The notes under the pieces are model-generated. The model made no database searches. It worked only from the letters and a program-made list of their open reading frames with translations, and had not been told where the DNA came from. From Lentimicrobium saccharophilum (lineage in GTDB: Bacteria > Bacteroidota > Bacteroidia > Bacteroidales > Lentimicrobiaceae), in NCBI RefSeq assembly GCF_001192835.1, contig NZ_DF968182.1, forward strand, positions 1,029,748 through 1,093,747: DNA of 64,000 nt. The letters are read 5' to 3'. The position numbers and the translations under genes were made by a program. This document shows positions 8,451 to 17,722 of this stretch, piece by piece. Within the stretch, counting starts at the first letter, position 1, and each line of letters starts with the position of its first letter.

Positions 8451-9980
8451 TAGCGAAGCAGCTTGCCCCGTTACTTCGACGGGGGAGTCCCGCAACTGCG
8501 GGGTTCAGGTTGCTATGAAATGGGCTAATATGGAAATATGAAAATGTAATGAATCTGTTACCGGCAAGATGGCCGGGACAGGATGTGGCCTATTGTGCCC
8601 TATTGTGGCTATTGTGGTTCAATCGCACTCTGTTAGGTTTAAGGATTCAAGAATTCAAGAATTCAAAGATTCAAGGATTAGCTTCGCTGAGCTCCCTACG
8701 GTCGGTTCAAGAATTCAATTCTGTTCGTGGGGGGCAAGAATTTAAAGATACCGTTGGCGCGGACCGCTCGTCCTTGCTCATCCAAATTACACCCATTCCT
8801 GCCGCTGTTTAATCAGATTAGCCTCTGCGGCCCTCTGCGAAAACCTCTGCGTTCTCCGCGGTTTTTTTACCGAAAAGGTCGCAGAGGGGTTAGGCATGGA
8901 CAAGAAGACCTGACAAGCCGGAAAAAGACTTGTTAGGTCGGTTCGTTGATTGTTTTAGCCGGGCCTTGTGGAGAAGTCAGGAATTGCGGGGACACAAAAT
9001 AGTCATTGCGTCTTTGCGACTTTGCGCGAAGTAGGTTATGCAGATTTTATTCTTTTGAGGTCCGTGGCACGTCCCGCCTCTTGGCAGGAAAGACGCACGT
9101 TAATCTTCTATCTATCTGACAAGTGTAAGAGTCATTTGAAAGGAATTAAAGAGAAAGGCCTGGATGGTTGGTTCTTCTCCTTGTGGTGACTGAGCGAAGT
9201 CGAAGTCAGGAGAAGATGTCCGAAGGACAGATGAGGTGATTAATGCCGGTAGCACGCGTGTTGGAGCCTGTCCCGCCTCTTAGCGAGAAGACGCGAGCTG
9301 GCTGGCTTCCAGGATTCTCTGTTTTCTTTGTTATCCCAGTAAAGTAAGGCAGTGCGAAAAAATTTCAGCTTTCGCAAAAGCGACCTTCTAAAGTTGACCT
9401 TCCAAAACCTATTTTCAAAGAATTGGATGAAATGCTATGAAATGAAGCAATGGTCAAGTTTAGGCAGTCGTGTTGCGAAAGCGAGGCCCCGCGGCCTGAG
9501 CGGACAAAAAGAAGAAAGTCAACAGATTGTGCTGACATCACCAGGCATTGATTGGAACATCAGTAGAAAGAAGGCCTGACAAGCCGGAAGAAGACTTGTT
9601 AGGTCAGATCGTTGATTTATGTGGGCGGGACCTGCGGGGAAGCCAGGAATTGCGGGGACACAAAATAATCATTGCGTCTTTGCGACTTTGCGTGAAGTAG
9701 GTTATGCAGGTTTTATTCTTTTGAGGTCCGTGGCACGTCCCGCCTCTTGGCGGGAAAGACGCGCGCTGACCTTCTATGGTTTTGATCTATTGTGTGCTAT
9801 TGCGGTTTTACTGTTCACATCGCACGGATTGTGGCAAGCGCCGGAGCCTTTCGCAAGACGCATGCCAGCATTGAATGTTCCGTGCATTCGTAGCTATTTT
9901 CTGTTTTCTGCCACCCGTCAGTATGGATGTTGCACTTTTTCATGGCTACCGGTCAGTTCCTTGTAATCATCTTCATTTAC
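8451..9980. repeat. Non-coding mosaic of dispersed repeats upstream of the nuclease
   Basis: No gene is supported here. From left to right it holds ATTCAAGG-type microrepeats (8637-8720), a CTCTGCGG-rich segment (8819-8897, again at 11562-11637), a ~200-bp element opening with a GACCTGACAAG hairpin (8907-9105), a ~272-bp segment (9301-9572, again at 11872-12143), and a second copy of the hairpin element (9573-9775). Short open frames occur, but frames are broken between copies. Confidence 0.85.
9301..9606. repeat. Long direct repeat, left copy
   Basis: About 306 bases are nearly identical to 11872-12177, with a constant offset of 2571 and no indels that I could see. The two copies bracket the endonuclease I gene in the same orientation. 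Confidence 0.9.
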
Positions 9981-10012
9981 TTGACAAAGTATTGGATTTG
10001 GGATTACTTTTG
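9981..10012 (+). promoter_or_regulatory. Bacteroidota-type promoter of the endonuclease gene
   Basis: TTGACA (TTG at 9981-9983) is followed after 21 bases by TACTTTTG (10005-10012), matching TTG-N19-21-TAnnTTTG. Initiation near 10019 gives a leader of about 59 bases to the ATG at 10078. Confidence 0.6.
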
Positions 10013-10077
10013 CATGAAATTTTAATGAACCGGATGCAGGGATGTCCATTGCTGTTATAAAAGAAATATTGCTATAT

Positions 10078-11238
10078 ATGAAGTTGATTTACAAAGTTTT
10101 AATAAGGTCCGGACTTGTACTTCCGGCCGTTTTTATCTGTTCAGGCCTCTTTGCCCAGCCCCCTGCCGGGTATTACAGCAGCGCGGCCGGGTTGAGCGGT
10201 GAACAATTAAAAACGGCATTGTACAATATCATCAATGATCATGATGTGATCTCGTACGACGGCCTCTGGACAGCTTTTCAAACCACGGATGTTCGAACGG
10301 ACGGCAAGGTATGGGACATGTATTCAAACTGTAATTTTACCTTTGTGAGCGACCAGTGCGGCAGCTTCAGTGTCGAGTGCGACTGCTACAACCGTGAGCA
10401 CAGTTTTCCGCAGAGCTGGTTTGGCGGGGCATCGCCCATGTATACCGACCTTTTTCAACTATACCCCACCGATGGCAGGGTGAACAGCATCCGGGACAAC
10501 TTTCCTTTCGGCACCACGGCAAGTCCCTCCATTACCACCGGCAATGGCAGTAAGCTCGGTCCGTGCAGCTATTCAGGATACAGCGGCACTGTGTTCGAAC
10601 CCATTGACGAGTATAAGGGTGATTTTGCGCGTACTTATTTTTACATGGCTACGCGCTACGAAAACCTGATTGACGGCTGGTATGCCAATTCGGCGGAAGC
10701 GGATGTCGTGCTGCAGAACAACAGCTTTCCCGTTTATGAAACCTGGTTTCTGAATCTCCTGGGCGACTGGCATACCAATGACCCGGTTTCGCAAAAGGAG
10801 ATTGACCGCAACAACGCGGTATATACCTTTCAGCAGAACCGTAACCCGTTTATCGATAACCCGGGTTATGTATATGAAATCTGGGGGGTGGGTGCGCCTT
10901 CGCTATTACCTGAACCCAGCAGTTATCCCACCGAATTTTCCGCCCACAGCATCCTGCTGCAATGGAGCGATGCCACCGGTTCCACGCTGCCCGACGGGTA
11001 TCTGATCAGGATGAGCACTGAAGGCTTCGATGCCATTGCTCCTCCCGTTGACGGACAAAGCTACTCCGGATCATCCGATTTCACCGTTCCTTATGGCATG
11101 GGAGAATTCAGGGTGAAGAACCTGAGTGCGGATACGCAGTATTATTTTAAACTTTACGGATTTACCGGCAGCGGAGAAAGCATAAATTATAAAACGGACG
11201 GGGAAGTGCCGCAATTGATGCAGGCTACGGGGATGTAA
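10078..11238 (+). CDS. Secreted endonuclease I family nuclease
   Basis: The 386-residue protein starts at the ATG at 10078, directly before a signal peptide (MKLIYKVLIRSG, cleavage near LFAQ). An in-frame upstream ATG would put extra polar residues before it. The endonuclease I core (Pfam family of EndA/Vvn-like nucleases) shows the metal-finger motif NREHSFPQSWFG near residue 108, then DLFQLYPTDGRVNSIRDN and a late RNNAVYTFQQNRNPFIDNP. These enzymes cut DNA or RNA non-specifically outside the cell. Residues about 290-386 form a fibronectin III-like domain (ILLQWSDATGS, LSADTQYYFKLYGF). No T9SS tail is evident. Duplicated non-coding DNA lies on both sides and suggests a mobile or rearranged neighbourhood. 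A promoter lies at 9981-10012. Confidence 0.9.
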   Translation: MKLIYKVLIRSGLVLPAVFICSGLFAQPPAGYYSSAAGLSGEQLKTALYNIINDHDVISYDGLWTAFQTTDVRTDGKVWDMYSNCNFTFVSDQCGSFSVECDCYNREHSFPQSWFGGASPMYTDLFQLYPTDGRVNSIRDNFPFGTTASPSITTGNGSKLGPCSYSGYSGTVFEPIDEYKGDFARTYFYMATRYENLIDGWYANSAEADVVLQNNSFPVYETWFLNLLGDWHTNDPVSQKEIDRNNAVYTFQQNRNPFIDNPGYVYEIWGVGAPSLLPEPSSYPTEFSAHSILLQWSDATGSTLPDGYLIRMSTEGFDAIAPPVDGQSYSGSSDFTVPYGMGEFRVKNLSADTQYYFKLYGFTGSGESINYKTDGEVPQLMQATGM

Positions 11239-12577
11239 GGGGGAGGAGAATTTAAGGATTCAAAGATTCAAGGATTTAAGAATTGACCTCGCTGAGTTCA
11301 CTTCGGTCGGTTCCAAGATTCAAGGATTCCAAGATTCCAAGATTCAAGGATTCAAAGATTCTGAAGTAAGAAGTATGTAGTAATTAAATGTCTTAATAGT
11401 TTTACTCTAATGTGTCCTATTGTGGCTATTGTGGTTCAATAATATTCTGTTCAGTGTAAGGATTCCAAGATTCAAGGATTCCAAGATTCAAAGATTCCGT
11501 TAGCACTGACGTCTCGTCCGTACTCATTCAACTTGCACGCAATCCTGCCGCTGTTAAATCAGATTAGCCTCTGCGGCCCTCTGCAAAAATCCCCGGCGTT
11601 CTCTGCGGTTTTTATTACCGTAAAGGTTGCGGAGGGGTCAGGCATGGACAAGAAGACCTAACAAGTCGGAAGAAGATTTGTTAGGTCAGATCGTTGATTA
11701 ATGTGGGCGGGACCTGCGGGGAAGCCAGGAAATGCGGGGACGCAAAATAATCTTTGCGTCGTAGCAGCTTGCCCCGCTGTGGTGGCGACTTTGCGCGGGG
11801 TAGGATATGCAGGCTTTATTCCGTTGAGGTCCGTGGCACGTCCCGCCTCTTGGCGGGAAAGACGCGCGCTGGCTGGCTTCCAGGATTCTCTGTTTTCTTT
11901 GTTATCCCAGTAAAGTAAGGCAGTGCGAAAAAATTTCAGCTTTCGCAAAAGCGACCTTCTAAAGTTGACCTTCCAAAACCTATTTTCAAAGAATTGGATG
12001 AAATGCTATGAAATGAAGCAATGGTCAAGTTTAGGCAGTCGTGTTGCGAAAGCGAGGCCCCGCGGCCTGAGCGGATAGAAAGAAGAAAGTCAACAGATTG
12101 TGCTGACATCACCAGGCATTGATTGGAACATCATTAGAAAGAAGGCCTGACAAGCCGGAAGAAGACTTGTTATGTCGGTTCGTTGATTGTTGTAGCCGGG
12201 CCTTGTGGAGAAGTCAGGAATTGCGGGGACGCAATATAATCTTTGCGTCGTAGCAGCTTGCCCCGCTGTGGCGGGGACTTTGCGCGGGGTAGGTTATACA
12301 GGTTTTATTCCGTTGAGGTCCGTGGCACGCGTTGGGAGGCGCGCGTCATCCGGATTCATTTCTTATATTCGTGCATTCGTGGCAATCTCCCCCGTACGCA
12401 TCCGAAGGATAATCAGTATCTAAAAAAAAGAAGACCTGACAAGTTAGTAGAAAACTTGTTAGGTCAGTCCCTTGATTGTTGCGTCCAGGCCCTGCGGGGA
12501 AGTCTGGAACTACGGGGGATACAACATTATCGTTGCGTCTTTGCGACTTCGCGCGGGGCACGTATTACTTACAGTGG
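11239..12577. repeat. Non-coding repeat mosaic downstream of the nuclease
   Basis: No gene is supported. It holds ATTCAAGG/ATTCCAAG microrepeats (11253-11360, 11458-11500), a CTCTGCGG segment (11562-11637), and three GACCTGACAAG-type hairpin elements (11655-11871, 12145-12329, 12433-12555). The right copy of the long direct repeat lies between the first two. Two elements carry a CCCCGCTGTGGCGGGG-like mini-hairpin (12258-12273, and a degraded form near 11771). Confidence 0.85.
11872..12177. repeat. Long direct repeat, right copy
   Basis: This is the partner of 9301-9606. A substitution in this copy creates a TAG stop in the 75-codon frame that is open in the left copy, which argues that the repeat is not a gene. 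Confidence 0.9.
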
Positions 12578-14317
12578 TTATAGCTTTACAAACCTCCGGC
12601 TAATGCTGGTCTTGCCGTCGCTGAACTGCAGCAGGTAAATGCCGGGCTTCAGGCGGCTGACATCCATCCGGTCTGTGAGATCGCGCATCTTTGTCCGCTG
12701 CAGCAGGCGGCCGTCGGCACTGAAAAGACTTACCTCGCAAGGCCCGGGCGCGCTCAGGCTTATCACTTCTCCTGCAGGGTTGGGATAAAGCGAGATATTT
12801 TCTGGCTCCGGCTGGATGGCTGTTCCGGTGGTGGGACAATTCCATGTCAGGGCGTAGCCGGCACGTTGGTTCAGCCCGTCGCTTTGCCAGCGCAGGGTAA
12901 ATGTGTTGCCGGTTGACTGCAAGGCCGGCGGAACATCGCTGCCGGAAAGCGCGGCCAGCAAGGGAGCCGCCGTGCTGTTCCCGTCGTAAATCCAGAGGGA
13001 GTCAAAGCCGGCCTCCAGGCTCAGGTTTTCAAATGTCAAGGTCAGCGGGCCGGGCCAGGCCGACTGTATGGTCTCCGTGTAAGCTTCCGAAGCGCCGTAA
13101 CTCCACCAGGGGCCGCCGCTGTCGTAAATGGTGTCGCTGCAGAGGCCGGCAGGCGGATTGGTGAACTTCTCCTCAATAAGGTCCCACAACTCGGGGTAAC
13201 CGTTGTCGTATCCCAGCGCCCAGATCCCGATACCCCCTGCGTCCCTGCGGTTTACAAGGTCATACTTGGCATCCAGACTGCGCACATCGTCGAAAAAGCA
13301 TTGCCGCCACTGTCCGGCAAAATAGCTGTAGTATGGATTGAAACTGCGATAGTCCCAGTAAAGGTTGGAAGGATTGTAATAACCGCTGCTGTTGGCCCGT
13401 ATATTTCGGTATACAATGGCAGTGCCACTGCCTGTGGTATTTGCCGGAAGAGTATTGGCTGTGACCGGCCACTCACGGCCGTAGTAGGGAAGTCCGAGCA
13501 GGATTTTTGAAACGGGCACCCCCGCCGACTGGTAATAGGTGAGTGAACGGTTCACCCCGTAATTAAATGACGAGGTGAGCGGCCAGAAACCTGAAACCGG
13601 ACCAGCCATGCTGCTGCCGTCCCAGTAATAATCGTAGGCCATAATCATTACCAGGTCGAGCCAGGGTGTGATGGCAGGCAGGTCGAAGGTGTTGTTCCAG
13701 TTTACCGCCGGTGCGGCAATACTCAGCTCAGCTTCGGGGATGGCAGCATGCAGTGCCTCTGATAGCTCCGTGATATAGTTGGTAAGTCCCTGCTGTTGCG
13801 AGGAAGGAACTGCTTCAAAATCGAGGTTGATGCCATGGGCGCCCCGCGAAAGGATCATACTGATCAGGTTACCTGTCAGTGTCTGCCTTGCCTGGGGGTT
13901 GCCAAAAAAGGTGGCATGCCCTGAAAAAAGGGTTACACAAAGGTGCACTTTCACCCCCCGGGCAAGCGCGGTGTCAATCACCGGGGCGGTTTCCCAGTTG
14001 CGGGTGGTAAGCGCGTTTCCGGTAGCGGGATCCACCTCGTAAGAAAAATAACAAAGGTCGCTCAGCAGCTCCCAGCGGTAGTTTTGCCAGGCGCTGCCCC
14101 CCCAGTAAGGATGATAGCCAAACACCCGTTTCTGTAGTGGTGCAGCAGAGCGCTTTTCAGTGGGAAACGCTTCAAAATGATTTATGCTGTCGTACTGTGC
14201 ATCGGTGAGTGCGCCCAGCTCAGCCCAGGCTTCCGACTGCTGCTGATGGACAGAACGCTGGGCGTGAAGGGCTGGCAGCATGAAAAACAACAGAATGACA
14301 ATCAACAGGTGTTTCAT
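12578..14317 (-). CDS. Secreted GH18 glycosidase with CUB-like and T9SS domains
   Basis: The 579-residue protein begins at the ATG at 14317, just before the signal peptide (MKHLLIVILLFFMLPALHAQ); an ATG four codons earlier is less likely. The GH18 barrel spans about 70-380 with RVFGYHPYWGGSAW at strand 1 and the catalytic signature HGINLDFEAVP (Glu near residue 168), followed by MIMAYDYYW and GGIGIWALGYD. The overall look is that of YaaH-like/chitinase-type GH18 enzymes acting on beta-1,4-linked GlcNAc polymers. Residues about 385-485 resemble a CUB domain (SDTIYDSGGP, FDSLWIYDG). The C-terminus is a T9SS sorting domain (YPNPAGEVISLSAP, LKPGIYLLQF, SRRFVKL). Substrate (chitin or peptidoglycan) is undecided. 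Confidence 0.9.
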   Translation of the reverse strand: MKHLLIVILLFFMLPALHAQRSVHQQQSEAWAELGALTDAQYDSINHFEAFPTEKRSAAPLQKRVFGYHPYWGGSAWQNYRWELLSDLCYFSYEVDPATGNALTTRNWETAPVIDTALARGVKVHLCVTLFSGHATFFGNPQARQTLTGNLISMILSRGAHGINLDFEAVPSSQQQGLTNYITELSEALHAAIPEAELSIAAPAVNWNNTFDLPAITPWLDLVMIMAYDYYWDGSSMAGPVSGFWPLTSSFNYGVNRSLTYYQSAGVPVSKILLGLPYYGREWPVTANTLPANTTGSGTAIVYRNIRANSSGYYNPSNLYWDYRSFNPYYSYFAGQWRQCFFDDVRSLDAKYDLVNRRDAGGIGIWALGYDNGYPELWDLIEEKFTNPPAGLCSDTIYDSGGPWWSYGASEAYTETIQSAWPGPLTLTFENLSLEAGFDSLWIYDGNSTAAPLLAALSGSDVPPALQSTGNTFTLRWQSDGLNQRAGYALTWNCPTTGTAIQPEPENISLYPNPAGEVISLSAPGPCEVSLFSADGRLLQRTKMRDLTDRMDVSRLKPGIYLLQFSDGKTSISRRFVKL

Positions 14318-14399
14318 GGGCTGCAACATTTAAAAAAGCGGGCCCCGGACCGGACCTTTCCGGCATCAGGGCCTGCAAGATTTATTCAGTGTGTCAATG

Positions 14400-16562
14400 T
14401 TATTCTATAATGGTCATTTCCTGCACCAGGTGACCGGCGCCGGCCATCTTGTCGATGATAAACAGGCAGTAACGGATATCCAGACTGATGTTGCGGCATT
14501 GGTCAGGATCGTACATCAGGTCGCTCATGGTGCCTTCCCAGTTGCGGTCGAAGTTCACCCCGATCAGGTGACCGTCGGCGTTCAGCACCGGACTGCCCGA
14601 ATTGCCGCCCGTGGTATGGTTGCTGGCGATAAAAGCAATCCGCATGGTGCCGTCGGGCGCAGCATAACGGCCATAGTCGCGTTGCCTGTAAAGCTCTTTG
14701 AGGCGCGGTTCTATTACATAATCGTAGATTTCCGGATCCTCTTTCTCGATGATGCCTTCCAGGGTGGTGTAGTGGCGGTAATGAACCGCGTCGCGCGGAT
14801 AATAGTCGTCCACCTGCCCGTAACTCACCCTTAGGGTAGAGTTTGCATCCGGATAGAAACGGCGGTTGGGCTGATATTCCATCAACCCGAGCATATAAAT
14901 ACGCTGGAGGCTGTCGCGGCGGGCATAAAGTTTCTCCATTTCCGGCTGCAGGTGCTCAAAGTAATGCTGATAAACATCCCTGGCAAGCAGATAAAGGGGG
15001 TCGTTTTCGATGTGGCGGGCATGTCTGGACTTAAAGCCATTGAGCAAATCCATGGTGGCTGCCTCATTGGCAAAAATGCTCCGCGAGAATGCATCCGAAG
15101 CCCACCGGTCATAATTTGTTCCATAGGGAATGGAGGCTTTTACCAGTCCGGCAGGCATACGGACTGTTTCCTGATGGGCAAACCAGTCCTGCATCATGGC
15201 TGCAAAAACGCGCTGATCCAAAGGAGCGTGATAGTTTTTAAAGAATCCTTCTGCCGCCTGTTTCAGCTGGGCAATAATTTTCTCTGTTTCGGCTCCGTCC
15301 TTACTTTTATCTTTTGCTGCCCCGGCCAGGCGCCCGAATGCGTATGCAAAACGCATGGCTTCAATCCCAAGCGCCCCTTCAATCAGGTAGGTTTCGTCCA
15401 CACTCAGTTCGGTGAGGCGGTTGTAAATGGTTTCAAATTCGGGAATAATCCGGCCATAGCGCGCGCTGCGTTCAGGTGTGGCGGAAGCCCACTGCATAAA
15501 GCCCTGCTCGAGCTGCTGTTTCTTACTGATGGCGTCCAGACGTTTGATGCCGCGGTTCTCGCCGATCATCTTTTTCCAGTAATTGGCTACCCCGGCATGC
15601 TTGGCTGAATACTGAATCCGCACCAGATCGCTCTGATTCATGTAGTTATCAAAAATATCCAATCTTTTCCCGCGCAGGCGGATGGCCGGCGGATTCTCGT
15701 GAGCAGTGATCATTTCCACGGCAAAAGAGGGGAGATATTCCTGGGTGGTTCCCGGATATCCGAAAACAAAGGTAAAGTCACCCTTTTCGGCGCCTTTCAG
15801 CGAGATGGGCAAATGGCTTTTGGGACGGTAGGGTACATTGTCGGGCGAATAATCGGCCGGTTCGTTGTTCTTGTTCACATAGATGCGGAAGAGTGAGAAG
15901 TCGCCGGTATGCCTTGGCCACATCCAGTTGTCGGTATCCCCGCCGAATTTCCCGATGTTCGAAGGGGGTGCTCCCACCAGACGAACATCGTTGTATGTCT
16001 CTGTGACAAACAGGTAGTATTCGTTTCCGTAATAAAACGGTCTCACCCTTGCATTGTAGTGGGTTCCTTCAACAGCTTCTTTTTCGATGCCGGCGATATT
16101 GGCCCTGATTTTCTCTTCTCTGGCTTTCTCGCTCATATCCGGCGTAACTCCTTCCAGTGCCCTTCGCGTCACATCTTCCATCCGGACCAGCAGGGTGACG
16201 CTCAGCCCGGGGTTGGGCAGTTCCTGTGAGCGGTCCATGGCCCAGAATCCGGTGGTCAGGTAGTCATTTTCAAGCGAACTGTGGCGCTGTATCTGGCCGT
16301 AACCACAGTGATGGTTGGTGAGGATCAGTCCCTCGTCGGAGATGATTTCTGCCGTACACCCGCGGCCAAACAGCAGTATGGCGTCCTTCAGACTCGATTT
16401 GTTGATGCTGTAAATGTCTTCGGCGCTGATGCGCATGCCCATGCTTTTCATTTCAGGCTCGTTCAGTTGCTCCAGCAGCAAAGGAAGCCACATGCCTTCA
16501 ACCGGATAGGCAACGCGGAAGGTAAGAAGGAAAACGATCAGAAGGCTGGCAAATCTTTTCAT
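14400..16562 (-). CDS. S46 dipeptidyl-peptidase, DPP11 type
   Basis: This 720-residue exported serine peptidase starts with a signal peptide. The S46 triad is visible: His85 in TNHHCGYG, Asp221 in RHTGDFSLFR and Ser655 in GGNSGSPVL. Arg673 in NFDRNWEG falls exactly 18 residues after the nucleophile. In this family Arg at that place (673 in Porphyromonas DPP11) selects Asp or Glu at P1, while Gly marks DPP7. The enzyme should release acidic dipeptides from peptide N-termini in the periplasm or at the outer membrane, feeding amino-acid metabolism. It lies 82 bases upstream of the GH18 gene on the same strand and is separated from ridA by a terminator. Confidence 0.93.
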   Translation of the reverse strand: MKRFASLLIVFLLTFRVAYPVEGMWLPLLLEQLNEPEMKSMGMRISAEDIYSINKSSLKDAILLFGRGCTAEIISDEGLILTNHHCGYGQIQRHSSLENDYLTTGFWAMDRSQELPNPGLSVTLLVRMEDVTRRALEGVTPDMSEKAREEKIRANIAGIEKEAVEGTHYNARVRPFYYGNEYYLFVTETYNDVRLVGAPPSNIGKFGGDTDNWMWPRHTGDFSLFRIYVNKNNEPADYSPDNVPYRPKSHLPISLKGAEKGDFTFVFGYPGTTQEYLPSFAVEMITAHENPPAIRLRGKRLDIFDNYMNQSDLVRIQYSAKHAGVANYWKKMIGENRGIKRLDAISKKQQLEQGFMQWASATPERSARYGRIIPEFETIYNRLTELSVDETYLIEGALGIEAMRFAYAFGRLAGAAKDKSKDGAETEKIIAQLKQAAEGFFKNYHAPLDQRVFAAMMQDWFAHQETVRMPAGLVKASIPYGTNYDRWASDAFSRSIFANEAATMDLLNGFKSRHARHIENDPLYLLARDVYQHYFEHLQPEMEKLYARRDSLQRIYMLGLMEYQPNRRFYPDANSTLRVSYGQVDDYYPRDAVHYRHYTTLEGIIEKEDPEIYDYVIEPRLKELYRQRDYGRYAAPDGTMRIAFIASNHTTGGNSGSPVLNADGHLIGVNFDRNWEGTMSDLMYDPDQCRNISLDIRYCLFIIDKMAGAGHLVQEMTIIE

Positions 16563-16609
16563 AGATACGATTATGGAATTAATATTCGTTAAACAGTCTT
16601 ATTGGTTGT

Positions 16610-16637
16610 TAAAAAGGCTTCCCGGAAGGAAGCCTTT
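16610..16637 (-). terminator. Rho-independent terminator after ridA
   Basis: On the minus strand, a perfect 10-bp stem (AAAGGCTTCC / GGAAGCCTTT) with a 5-base loop leads into a T run. It lies 20 bases past the ridA stop codon. Confidence 0.85.
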
Positions 16638-16657
16638 GACAAGGCTGCTTTAAGCGA

Positions 16658-17035
16658 TCAGCGTGCAGCGATGGTTTCAATTTCAACCAGCACGCCCAGG
16701 GGAAGGCGCACCACGCCATAGGCAGCACGGGCCGGAGGATTTTCGGGATAATACTTGCCGTAAACCTCGTTCATTGGCACAAAGTTGTCCATATCCGACA
16801 GCAGGCAGGTAGATTTGACCACATCGGCATAGCTGTAACCGGCAGCCTTCAGGATGGCGCCGATATTTTTCATCACCTGTTCAGTCTGTTCTTTGATGCC
16901 GCCTTCCACAATCTTCCCGGTGGCCGGATCAATGGGTATCTGTCCTGAAATGTAAAGGGTTCCGTTGGTTTCAATAGCCTGGCTGTATGGGCCTACGGCC
17001 TTGGGGGCATTCTCGGTGTGAATTACTTTTTTCAT
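16658..17035 (-). CDS. ridA: RidA family reactive imine deaminase
   Basis: This 125-residue protein has the usual RidA length and core motifs: [12 protein letters not shown] at the start, [11 protein letters not shown], and [13 protein letters not shown] with the conserved Arg that binds the carboxylate of 2-aminoacrylate-type substrates. RidA hydrolyses reactive enamines and imines made by PLP enzymes such as threonine dehydratase. It is encoded alone with its own terminator. The PLP enzymes in this window are 11 kb away, so a direct functional link is only possible, not shown. Confidence 0.95.
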   Translation of the reverse strand: MKKVIHTENAPKAVGPYSQAIETNGTLYISGQIPIDPATGKIVEGGIKEQTEQVMKNIGAILKAAGYSYADVVKSTCLLSDMDNFVPMNEVYGKYYPENPPARAAYGVVRLPLGVLVEIETIAAR

Positions 17036-17722
17036 GATACTGGAAATATAAAGTTGGTTTTGATTTGCCTGATCAAAGGTGTTGAATCATTATCCCGGAT
17101 TAGTGTTTGTTCATCGCAATGCTGATTATAAACACTTAATCGTTTAAGCATTGTTAAAAACTTAATACGGGATTATGGGTCAAAATTAATGATTTTCGGG
17201 AATTATACAGGCTTGATTTCTTTACTGCATTCTCCGCTGAAGCTCAATTTCTCAGCATAGGGTTTATGCCTGATGTCGTTAAACGGATGAAAATCAGTAT
17301 TTCAGATTATTTTCTGCTGTGTCAGATGATCAGGCAGTGAAAATATGTTTGATGCATTTGCATAAACGGTTCAATAAAAGAAGAAGGATGGTCTTAAATA
17401 ATCCAATCTGTGCTGCGGTACAAACGGATTATGATTATTCACCATTCAATACCTGTCTCCGGAAGGCAGTTCCGGGTGCGCTTCAGATGATCCTCCGATC
17501 TCTGATTATTTATACGTCTATGCCTGTAAAGTGTTTTTTTTTGACTTCTGCCGGTTACTTTGCGGGTTTCAGGAGATAATATATTGAATATAACCTGATT
17601 TAAGTCGATTTTTTGGTTTGCCCGTCGCATCAAAGCGACAGTAATAAGCATAAATTACGGAGAAATCCCAAGTTATTGATTCGGTCATTTTAATCTGAAA
17701 TTACTTAAATACCCCCCGAAGT
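17036..17722. other. Intergenic region between divergent ridA and GLUG gene
   Basis: The stretch is AT-rich with no supported gene. Around 17115-17141 it contains CGCAATGCTGATT followed by AAACACTTAATC. The same two blocks recur near 44832-44867 with a longer spacer, so this is a small dispersed element of unknown function. Confidence 0.6.

Noticed and set aside
9352-9579. 75-codon frame in the left long repeat
   Set aside because: The nearly identical right copy has a TAG in the same frame, so the repeat is not kept as a protein gene.
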